Source of the DNA: Ignelater luminosus
Taxonomy: Eukaryota; Arthropoda; Insecta; Coleoptera; Elateridae
NCBI GenBank assembly: GCA_011009095.1
Contig: VTPC01003845.1
Span: forward strand, 1 to 64,000
Length of the DNA: 64,000 nucleotides
Direction of reading: 5' to 3'
Part shown: one piece after another, positions 55,150 through 64,000 of the stretch
Numbering within the stretch: the first letter of the stretch is position 1
Layout of the letters: each line of letters opens with the position of its first letter
Notes under the pieces: model-generated
What the model saw: only the letters and a program-made list of their open reading frames with translations
The model's database searches: none
What the model was told of the DNA's origin: nothing
Position numbers and translations under genes: made by a program

Positions 55150-57010
55150 CGAGGAGAATTTTAGGGGACCCAGATTCATCGGTCGCGTGGCCCGCCAAGA
55201 GAAAAAGACAACAGCGGAAAAGTGATGTTATAAAGAAACAAACGGTTGCCGGAGAGGCTCATATAGATCATAAAAGTCTTCATAAACCTGCTAGAGTTAC
55301 CGGATTGGACTACCGGTACGTTATTGAAGTATATATATAAAACTTGCTCAGTGTTAACGAGTTTAGTAAATACATAATCATTATTGTTGCAGATGTAAAC
55401 GCCATAAATGCTTTGACAAGATTGAACCTGATCAGCGTCAAAATATATTACACAACTTAAATTCATTGCTAACAAAGCATGAACAACACAGTTACCTTGC
55501 TGGTCTTATATCTTTCGCAAACGTAAAACAAAGAAGACCTAGACGTGATTATAACAACGACAATGACGGCCCTTCCTTTGATCATTCTGTTACTTTTTAT
55601 TACAAAATAAGGGTGAATGTCGAGGAAGAAAGTGTATACCATACTGCTTTGCTGAGCTTACATGGTATTAACTCGAGGTAGACTTAGGGTAATTCAAGAT
55701 TCCTTCAAAAGTTCTGGAGTGCCTCCTCATGACAATCGCGGAAAGCATGGCAACACGCCTACCAAAACACCAGACGAGGTCATAAACCTAATACGACTAC
55801 ACATTAAGTCTTTCCGGGGAAGACAGTCTCACTATTCTCGAAGTGATAATCCCGACAAGGTCTATTTACCAGAGAATTGAACGTTAGGAAAATGTATAAG
55901 ATGTTTCTACACGAAATTAGAATTAATGTCTCCTATCTTGTATATTAAAACTTCCTCAAGAATGAGTTTAATATTGCGTTTGGTGTTCCAAGGACCGATA
56001 CGTGCTGTAAATGCGATGAACTCATTTTGAAAATAGAACCTGCTGAAGATGCTACAATAAAACGTCAACTAGCGATTGAGAAAGAACTTCACCTACGGAA
56101 AGCTGAAAAGTTTATACAGTTAAAGAAGCATTACAAACTACAGGCAAGTTTATGGCGATTTCGTTTGATTTTCAACAGAATCTGCCTTTACCACATATAA
56201 GAACAAGTGATGTATTTCTTAAGAGCCAGTTATGGTATTACGTCTTTGGCATCCACGACCAGACAGATGATTCGGCTTCCATGTATGTCTACAGAAGATA
56301 TTGCAAAAAAAAAGTGTCAATGATGTAACATTAATGATTCTACATTATCTCAATAATAAGAATATATCGAAAGATCATCTAGTTATATTCAACCATGGAT
56401 GTGCCGTTCAAAACAAAAACCATGTGATGGTACATTTTCAATATATGTTGGTACATGCGTTGAAGTTGTTCAAGATCACTCATGTATTTCCAATAAGGAG
56501 TCACTCTTTCCTTCCCAATGATCAAGACTTTGCTCTTATTGAACAAAAGAAGCGCATCCATAGTGCATAGATACCAGAAGAGTGGGATTTACTAATACGA
56601 AAAGCAAGAGAAAAACAATATCAATTCAACGTTGTCAATATGAACCAAGATATGTTTTTTAATATCCAAAAGGCATGTTCATCTTATTTTCTGAAGAGTC
56701 CTCGGCCAAGTTTAAGTCTAAGGCAAGCTCGTATCATTGAGATATCTTCTGACTGTACTTAGGTCAAAATGAAACCAACCTATTCCGGTACATGGACTAA
56801 GTGAGCTGTACGGAATTAAAATACCCTTGAAAAATAGAGACTTTGCATGAATCCGCTTCCTCCCAATTCTGATAAACTAAAGAATATACTGGCATTAAGT
56901 GCATTTTAAAAAAAAGCAGAAAACAATTCTTTCTATGAGAAATTCAACATCACGGAGTCTAAGTCAAATATTGACTTTGATGAGGAGGATAATAATGATG
57001 GATGCGAATA
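55150..57010 (+). pseudogene. DUF7869-type gene of a repeat family, spliced, frameshifted
   Basis: Exon 1 ends ...ARVTGLDYR at a GGTACG donor (55,316). An intron with a TTGTTGCAG acceptor leads to exon 2 at 55,394 in the same frame (CKRHKCFDKIEPDQRQN). The protein then reads SYLAGLIS ... VTFYYKIRVNVEEESVYHTA, LSLHGINSRRLRVIQDS, DNRGKHGNTPTKTPDEVINL and SHYSRSDNPDKVYLPEN. Later segments in other frames include DTCCKCDELILKIEPA-like, ISFDFQQNLPLPHIRTSDVF, LWYYVFGIHDQT, then FNHGCAVQNKNHVMVHF and FPIRSHSFLPNDQDFALIEQ. This matches a multi-copy insect/cnidarian family I recall as DUF7869 (name from memory). Its biochemical function is unknown; it behaves like a mobile-element gene. Confidence 0.7.
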
Positions 57011-57214
57011 ATATTTAAAAAGAATCCATATCTAGTAAACAATGATACATCTTTGATGTAATTTTACAGAAAAATAAAGTATTTGAAAAAGTTATATATC
57101 CCTTTTGTATTTGATGTGATGAAACACCATCAATGTCAAACAATTTCTTTTATTTTTCTCGACAACAAAATATTACATTAACTTAAATTTCATTGTAAAA
57201 AGCCATTAAGTAAC

Positions 57215-58000
57215 TAGCTTTTAATATAACAAGTTACAGAAAAGATAGCTCGACTGGTAAAGTTTCTTCGACCCCCCAGAAAATGTAACATTTTTGACAT
57301 TGGTTGTTTTTGAGAAGATCCCTTCAATTGCATGAAGCACGTCTGGGAAGTATGAGGAAACTGCACAATATTCCAAAAGGCGATAAAACCATTTTTAACT
57401 ATCCATATTGACCATAATGGTCCACATGAAAAAACTTCTATTGGGGAAAGGTATATTTTTGAGATTATAGAAGCGTTCACGAAATTTGTTAAGTTCTATG
57501 ATGTGAAAAGTACAAAAACAATTGTGGTAATACGTAAATTACAGGAGTATTTTAACAATTATAGTAGACCTGCACGCATTGTTCCTGACCCCGGTAGTGC
57601 GTTTACATCCCAGGAATTTGAAAACTTTTTGAGAAATAATAACATCGAACATGTCAAGGTTGCCACAAGTTCACCCAAATCAAATGGTCAGATTGAATGG
57701 ATCAACAGAGACCTAACCCCCATGTCGTTCAAATTAACAAAACTTAAAAACAAGTGATCAGAATATCTACCCGGGGTAGAATTCGTCATTAATAATTCAT
57801 ACTACAGATCAATAGGGAATACCCCCGCAAAATTACTTTTTGGTATAAATCAACATGATCCGTATGACAATTTGCAAAATTACTTGAAGGGCAAGACAGA
57901 ACAGGAAAGGGATTTTGGGAAAATGAGGAAAGAGCCAAAAATCCAGAATGAAATAATACAAACTTACAATAAAAACTACTTTGATAATAGTTGTTTTTGT
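57215..58000 (+). pseudogene. Gypsy integrase fragment
   Basis: It reads FLTIHIDHNGPHEKTSIGER (first catalytic Asp), IIEAFTKFVKFYDVKSTK, then ARIVPDPGSAFTSQEFENFL (second Asp) and VATSSPKSNGQIEWINR (Glu in the QIEW position), then, after a stop, EYLPGVEFVINNSYYRSIGN and TPAKLLFGI. The catalytic triad is recognisable but the frame is broken. It is separated from its RT (54,790-55,090) by the DUF7869-type element. Confidence 0.82.
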
Positions 58001-58084
58001 ATTAAGTGCGGAAAATCAGTATCTTTTTGGAACGCATGAGAATGGTATTCGAATCTAAACAATTAAAAATTTAAAAGAGAAAAG

Positions 58085-58350
58085 AAATGTAGCACTTAAT
58101 AAAATTTTAGATTGGGCCAACGAAGAAAAACTAAATTTTAATATAACAAAGACTGAAGCTTTATTCATTAGCAAAAATTCAAATCAACAAAAACCGATAT
58201 TTCGAATGGGTAATGAAAGAATTCGTTGCAAAGTCACACTTGATATTTAGGAATCATTATTGATAATAAATTATGTTGGAAAGATCACGTTAATTATGTC
58301 TGTACTAAATGTAAAAAAATCTCGAATAAAATCATGCAGTAGTAAGGTTG
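58085..58350 (+). pseudogene. LINE reverse transcriptase C-terminal fragment
   Basis: It reads ALNKILDWANEEKLNFNITK, then TEALFISKNS and, after a break, GIIIDNKLCWKDHVNYVCTK. This is the segment after the YADD motif of Jockey/R1/CR1-group RTs (LGIxxDxxLxWxxH). It may or may not belong to the LINE family at 46,215. Confidence 0.65.
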
Positions 58351-58643
58351 TCTTGGGGTTTTAAAACGAATGTAGGTATACCCTCATTTTGGTTGCATAT
58401 TGGAAATTTCTAATGTATTCTAGTAATATAGTGGTTTACGTATTATAATAAAGTAGTAGGTATATACAAATACATTATGGTTTTGATCAGATAATCAATT
58501 GAAACAGAAAGTTACATATCAGATGTAACACATGTATTCCATTTTCAGCTTTTAATCAAAACTTTAATTACTTTTGTGTTACTCTTGAAATTATTTCGGA
58601 CTTGAAACTATCTGTAATTGTAGTTTAATAGCATCTCTATAAT
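58351..58643. other. No recognised feature
   Basis: AT-rich; nothing assignable. Confidence 0.35.
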
Positions 58644-60595
58644 GTGAGGTATATAATAAACCAATTTAAATTACTGAATTTTTACATAATGTCCAGCATG
58701 CCGAAAATCATTCCTAGAAAAATTTACCGATATGCGAAAGATGTACCAGATATGTCATTAATTAAATCCGGTAGTAATATCTGTAAAGATCCGATTACCG
58801 CTACTACCACTGCCGCCCATAATATCAATAATTATCATTTGGAACATGTCAGTGATGATTCTCATTTTGACGATGATAATAATCGCAATAATAGTTATTT
58901 GGACACTGACCAATATAGTATCTCAAGCGACGAAAACAACGATTATTTTAATTTGAACAGTGAATTGCAGACTTCTAACCAGAGTTTTTATAATGAAGCT
59001 GGTAAACCTTTAAAGTTACAGTTAACAGAATGGGCTCTAAAACAAAATCTCTCTAACTGCCTCAACTGATTTACTAAAAATCTTAAAATATGAACTTTGT
59101 GAGCATTTAAAATCGATAGAGATTTGTGTAAATATTGATGGCCTACCTATATCCAAAAGTTCATCAAGTCAGTTCTATCCTGTTTTGTGTAGCCTCTTTG
59201 AAAACCGCGATTTTATAGAAATAGTAGGAATTCACCACGGTTACGCAAGATCCAGAAGATCCAAATGAATTTTTAAGAGAATTTGTGGATGAAGCCATTT
59301 ACCTAGTTAATAATGGCATTGTATATATGAATCAGTTTTATTGTTTTAAAATCAAAGCATTTATTTTTTGATGTTCCTGCAACAGCATTTTGCACTTGTA
59401 CGAGTGGCCACTCAGGTTATAGTTCATGTTCGAAATGTAATATTAGAGGTATTTATTATGACAACAGAATTTGTTTCCCAAAGTTGGATAATTTAGTGCA
59501 ACGTACTGATCACGATTTTACAACTAAACGTCCAGATCATCACTCTGGAACATCAATCTTAGAATTAATACCTAATCTGGATATGATCAAGGATATACCA
59601 TTAGATTACATGCACTTGATTTGCCTTGGTGTAATGCGTAAATTACTTAATCTATGAAGTGGTGTAGCCAAACCTCCTTCAAAATTATCAACTAGGCAAT
59701 ATAAAGAATTATCTGATGCATTAGAATGTAACTCATCCAATGAACCCTGTTAATTTATGCGAAAACCTCGTTCCTTAAGTGAATTAAAAAGGTATAAAGT
59801 CACAGAATTTCGTCAGTTCTTATTTTACACGGGTCCCATAGTGACAAAAAATATTTTAAACCCCGATAGTCTGCATGTAGCTGTCGCAATGCTATGCAGC
59901 CCAAAATATTTGAGTACTTACATTGTATATTCTCAATGAGTTACTAAAATATTTTATTGAGTCATTTACTACTTTGTATGGAAAACAGCATGTTTCTCAC
60001 AATGTACATAATTTACTTCACATTGTTAATGTTGCAGAGAGATTTGAAGTTTTACACAATTTTAGTGGTTTTCCATTTGAAGACTATTTGCAGAAAATAA
60101 AACAAATGCTGAGGAAGAAAAATAATTCTCGTTCACAAATTGTTCGAAGAAAAACTGAGCAAAGCCTTATTTAACAAAAGCTGGAACTAAATCAGTTTTT
60201 TTCAGAAGATAAAGAACATAATAATGGTCCTCTTTTGCTGGGATGCTATGATCCCCAATATGAACAAGTTATATTTAAAGATTTTACTTTAAAATTGTCA
60301 GAATTGTTGCTTAAAAGATGGTAGTTTTACTACAATAAAGAACTTTGCTACAAATCAGACAGGCACAGTCGTTATTATTGGAAACAAATTTGAGACTGTG
60401 GAAGAATTGTATGAATCTCAGTGCAAATCCTCGAATTATAATATTTTTTTTAGTGAGTAATCCTAGCAGTCTGCAAATGTGGAATATAAAAGAAGTTGCA
60501 TTTAAATATTTTAAAGTAATTACAAAAAACAAATATGGTGTTATTCCAATCCTCCACACGGAACATCACATTTAGTAATCAAAAGAAATGTTAAT
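58644..60595 (+). pseudogene. CACTA-like (Transposase_21-type) transposase, decayed
   Basis: The open start (58,644-59,069; likely ATG 58,689) encodes an acidic Asn/Asp-rich N-terminus. Beyond a stop the homology continues through several frames: NIDGLPISKSSSSQFYPVLC, VGIHHGYARS, HSGYSSCSKC-like, GIYYDNRICFP, then LDYMHLICLGVMRKLLN and RKPRSLSELKRYKVTEFRQF. Next come LFYTGPIV, LYGKQHVSHNVHNLLHIVNV and FPFEDYLQKIKQMLRK, with a C-terminal segment ending near 60,590. The order (DGLPxxKSSxxQFWPxL, DYMHLVCLGVMRKLL) is that of animal transposase-domain proteins related to CACTA/EnSpm transposases; this placement is from memory. At least six breaks. Confidence 0.72.
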
Positions 60596-61029
60596 AAGAA
60601 TTAAATCACTTGTCTGGCATTTCCATAATTATTATATCAGTATTTATTAAATTAACAAACAGTCTGTTGATAAAAGAGTAAGAGATGCACACACTGGCAA
60701 GACAGTATGAACACTGGGGCGGTGGTGAAGTTTATCAAGGATAAAACTAGAGGCTGTTCCAACAAACTGAAGCATAGATGGCGAATGTTGCTGGCCACCT
60801 CCAACATACACAAAGGTGCTATTAAATTCAGCTCTTAAGAATAATTTAGCACCCGAAGACTTTTGGGAATCATTTGGTATATATAGTCAATATTTTGTTC
60901 TACAAGATAACTACCTTTTTAGAATCATATGGAATAGCACGGATGAAGGCTGTGAAGGCTAAAAAAAGATAACAAGCTTTATGATCTTGCATCTGATTCA
61001 GACACAACAGCAAAAAAAGAAAGCTACTA
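60596..61029. other. No recognised feature
   Basis: Mixed-composition DNA with no readable domain. It might be the degraded RT-linker part of the Penelope-like element that follows, but I cannot show this. Confidence 0.35.
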
Positions 61030-61317
61030 ATGAGGAAAACATTTTCATCCGATGAAGACGATATAGTCGATGAGACAAACAACAAACTGAAACCCTCTCC
61101 CATAATAATATATCAAATCCATTGTAAGTTCTGCAATAAAAAATACATTGGTCAGACAAAACAATTAATGAAAAATAAAATAAATCAACATGAATTATCT
61201 ATAAGACTTTTCAAAAACGAGACTGCTTTATCTAAACATTGCTTCGACCATGACCACAATTTCGATTTCGACAACATTAAATCACTAACTAGAATCACCG
61301 CCGATGGGACACCTTAA
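61030..61317 (+). pseudogene. Penelope-like element, GIY-YIG endonuclease domain
   Basis: The 95-residue reading contains IIIYQIHCKFCNKKYIGQTK, with IYQI ... KYIG as the GIY-YIG core and the CxxC insertion typical of Penelope-like elements. Then come LMKNKINQHELSIR (the RxxxH region, Arg degenerated) and ETALSKHCFDHDHNFDFDNI, the usual end of the domain. The RT domain expected upstream is not visible. The sequence switches abruptly to Gypsy DNA at about 61,318. Confidence 0.8.
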
Positions 61318-62284
61318 TACCCGACCTGACAATGGCACTAAATAGGAATCTACCGGATTTAGTCCCACCTTCCTGAACTTCGGGCGCGAGATCGTATTAC
61401 TCGAGCCACTTCCCGAAGACTAGGATAATCAACTCGCCGTCGAACAATACTGCAGCCGACTCGCAGGACTACAGGAAACCTTTCGGCTAATCCGCCGAAA
61501 CCTAGTCTAGGCGTTCGCTAAACAGCGCCACCATTATGATCTCCGCCGCTGTGGATGGAGGCCACAGTTAGAAGACATCGTTTAACGGAAAGAGCATCAT
61601 CTTTCTGACGCCACCCAGAGATTCTCAGCCAAGCTTGCCCCGAAATACTCCGGTTCGTATCATATCCCGAGTCCTATCCTCCGTTGTGTACCCTTTGAGA
61701 GATATAACCGGAAAAGTTCTTAGCAGAATACACGTTAAGGACTGAAAACCGTATCACTGTTGTAGGAATTTCGAAAAGACCGATTCTACACCCTCCGGCC
61801 GTTAGGAATACCCTTCTATACCGAGAAGAGACCCGCCGACGGATGGCTGTGGCGAGGCGGCTGGCCTCGGACCTCAGCCGGAATCGAGTCGCCCACCGGC
61901 CGCACCCTCCAACCCCGGTAGGAACCGCCGTCTGTGGTCCCAGAACGCGGCACCTAGACCGACCGAACCGCTCGTCCCGACGAAAGCCATGAAACCAGCA
62001 GAATCCTACATTATCCCCCAGGAGATTTACCGGGGACTTTCATGTTTTGACCGACAGAGATCCAGCGAGTTGGAGGGGGTCGTTCCATTTGTGCATCGGC
62101 CCTGGGCAACAAGTCCTGATCCCGGCCCCGGAGAACCCCGCCCCGTGCATTAACTAGACCTTCGTGGACCGTTATTAGAAGTGTAGTGTTATTTAGTTGT
62201 TTTACCGAATAAATCTTTTTTTAGTTTTGTAAATGTGGTTCTTTGCCTCCTACCACCTGATCGCCCCACTAATTTACTCCCCAG
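61318..62284 (+). pseudogene. Gypsy integrase C-terminus and 3' LTR
   Basis: Translating across stops gives ESTGFSPTFLNFGREIV, then QYCSRLAGLQETFRLIRRNL, HHYDLRRCGWRPQLEDIV, RKEHHLSDATQRFSAKLAPK and YSGSYHIPSP. This is the tail of integrase in insect Gypsy (mdg1-type) elements. The GC-rich sequence downstream, with AATAAA at about 62,208, should be the 3' end and LTR. The exact LTR limits are not defined. Confidence 0.65.
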
Positions 62285-63779
62285 TCCTTCATAAGCTCAT
62301 TAAAAGTAATGCAATACAGAGGCAAATCTCAGAACAGAGACTTTGAGGCAAAATTCGAGCGCACAGTAGACAGCATTAAATACCAGAGAAGCTTAGCTTC
62401 ATATAAGCAACAACTAGAACAGATGCGGACAAGAAGAGGTCGGTTTGACGGACCTGGAGATAGCATATCGGGGTCGGGGCATCAACTTATACCCAGCAGG
62501 TCAACTGCCAGAAAGAAAACCAAGAGGGATTCAGGCCCACCGATTAACGGCCGAATATCGTCAGATAGTCGACTAAAGGCGGCGGCTTGCAAGTGCAAGA
62601 CCTCCAGTCCGCAAAACCAGAGCACAAAGCCAAAATATACCTCCACCACCTTCTATACTCCTGCCGACGCTAGACTCCTCGCATCGGCGCCTAGCCCGCA
62701 ACCGGCCACCAGCGGTCTCTCAGGGACCCGAAATCGGCTAAGAGTAAGAACGCGCCCGTTGGCAGAATCCACCGGCTCACCGGAGGCTGAAGATAGTCCA
62801 GAAAGAACGAGGGGTCTCCTCCGCCTGTAATATCACGGCTTGCAGGATGTCCCATCGTGAGATTTCTCATGGACTATCAAGCGACCTGAACGACCTGAAC
62901 GCCATAAGAACAATCACTCCAGGCAGCAAGAAAGCGCTCAAGTCAGCGATAGACATTAAGCTAAAAGAGCTCCTTGGATCGAACTCCAGCCGAACGTACC
63001 AGGAGAGACTACAACAACAGGAGCGACAAGTATAAAAAGGTGCAAGAGATGTTCAAGAGGAACAGGAAGGAGCTAGTGACATGTATTATAGACGATAAAC
63101 CCGTGGTGAGCCAGGGTGAAAAACCGGTAACAGGGGAAGTAGAGAGGAAATACAAAGGACTCTTAAAATGATGATGATTTAGCCCCAGCTAACGAACTAA
63201 AACAAGAAGTCCCGGACCTTTGGGGTCCGTTAACCGAGACGAACATAAAGTGGGCTGTTGACAGCACAAAGACGTCAGCCGCAGGGCCAGATGGCCTTAC
63301 GATTAAAACCATTCATACCAGGGCTATAGTTAATGGAGACCTAACCACAGCCGCAGTGTTGGCTCTCCCCAGTATCTAAAAGTTATTCCAAATCCGTCGG
63401 GCCCGAGTCTGGGGGGAAAAGTTGGGCAGGACGTACTCAGGAAACGGCCTAATACAGGGAAACCTGTCGAATACTTCCGGCTCGTGGGTTGATAACCAAG
63501 TACTGGAGCGGAAGGGAGTACGTCTCTGCCATCCAATCTCCCCCCTTCCAAGGGAATACCCTCGAACCCGCCACGCGAGCGGAGGTGCAGGGCAGGATGT
63601 CGCCTTGTAAAGCCTATCACACGTACTACAGGGCTGCCCACTTTCACTTTTTCACTTCGCTAGAACTGGCCGCCATGACAGAATATGTCACCTTGTTCGA
63701 ACAGCCGGCACGAGGAACGGGTGGTTGGTAGAGGAGGAGCCACGATTCAGGCTTGCAGATGGCAGCCTGGGACTAATTT
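62285..63779 (+). pseudogene. R2-B-lineage retrotransposon copy, truncated and internally deleted
   Basis: On the plus strand: an Arg/Ser-rich N-terminal linker (62,309-62,830), then GCPIVRFLMDYQAT (same as R2-B), then YKKVQEMFKRNRKELVTCII, DDKPVVSQGEKP and ERKYKGLL (62,974-63,171), then LWGPLTETNIKWAVDSTKTS followed by AAGPDGLTIK. The reading then jumps directly to the endonuclease side (TTAAVLALPS, GNLSNTSGSWVDN, EEEPRFRLADGSLG), so almost all of the RT is deleted. It has no insertion at the site where the other copy carries the MULE. It ends abruptly at 63,779 in Gypsy DNA. Confidence 0.8.
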
Positions 63780-64000
63780 TCTGTTCAAGAAGTTGTGTGA
63801 AAAACTCAAAATTTAAAAAACCACAAGTGCTTTCCATCCTCAATCTATTGCAATAGAACGAGTTCGTGTTCTCAAAGACTTTCTATCACACTATATCTCT
63901 AAAGACCAATTTGATTGGGAAGCCTGGTTGCCACTCTTTCAACTAGTTTATAACACTAACATCCGTCGTTCCACAGGTTTCTCATCATACTATCTGATGT
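63780..64000 (+). pseudogene. Gypsy (mdg1-type) integrase core fragment, runs off the window
   Basis: It reads FKKLCEKLKI, then KTTSAFHPQSIAIERVRVLK and FLSHYISKDQFDWEAWLPLF, then QLVYNTNIRRSTGFSSYYLM. This is the third catalytic region of a Gypsy integrase (TSAFHPQSxxxIER) and the following conserved NTxxHxSTGFxPxxL block. One stop is present near the start. The rest lies beyond the window. Confidence 0.85.

Noticed and set aside
1..64000. tRNA genes
   Set aside because: I noticed no cloverleaf with A and B boxes while reading; only tRNA-complementary primer sites were found. A tRNA search program would be decisive.

Overview
The window looks like a piece of an insect (at least arthropod) nuclear genome. 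It is AT-rich and intron-bearing, and it is filled with transposable elements of families typical of insects: R2, errantivirus-type Gypsy, piggyBac, mariner, hAT, pogo, a Ginger-like element, MULE, a CR1/Jockey-type LINE and a Penelope-like endonuclease. I recognise no host housekeeping gene. Nearly everything readable is a mobile element or its remains, and most copies carry frameshifts or stops.

The centre (12,098-33,190) is a stack of nested insertions. On the minus strand a CR1-like LINE (33,190 down to 32,525) is broken by a short LTR end (32,524 to about 32,461). A diverged piece of 28S rRNA follows (about 32,460-32,228), then a near full-length R2 retrotransposon sitting at the canonical R2 site (32,227-27,874, here R2-A), then 50 bases of downstream 28S (27,873-27,824). 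Directly after comes a second, different R2 lineage (R2-B), whose 5' part lies at 27,823-24,517 and whose 3' part lies at 13,184 to about 12,098. The two halves of R2-B are separated by an 11.3 kb insertion, 13,185-24,507. This has terminal inverted repeats, arrays of a GCGGCGAA motif and a perfect 9-bp target duplication, and it carries its own FLYWCH/MULE transposase gene (22,157-23,687). Inside this MULE sits a young errantivirus-like LTR retrotransposon (14,457-21,968), with 289-bp LTRs differing at 3 positions and a CGAG target duplication.

The 5' leaders of R2-A and R2-B share a folded RNA whose 9-bp closing helix differs at four base pairs with full compensation. R2-B also carries two tandem 54-base hairpin units whose stems differ but still pair. 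These are the strongest signs of selected RNA structure in the window.

The left flank (1-12,097) holds a two-exon Mutator-like transposase-domain gene with one frameshift, small inverted-repeat elements, and hAT and mariner relics. The right flank (33,191-64,000) holds hAT, an R1-like fragment, Gypsy pieces, two solo LTRs with 4-bp target duplications, piggyBac, two MITEs, a Ginger-like DNA transposon with intact ends, a second CR1-like LINE, a hAT, a pogo/Tigger, a Gypsy pol interrupted by a DUF7869-type gene, a CACTA-like transposase, a Penelope-type GIY-YIG exon, and at the far end a mosaic of Gypsy and R2-B fragments running off the window.
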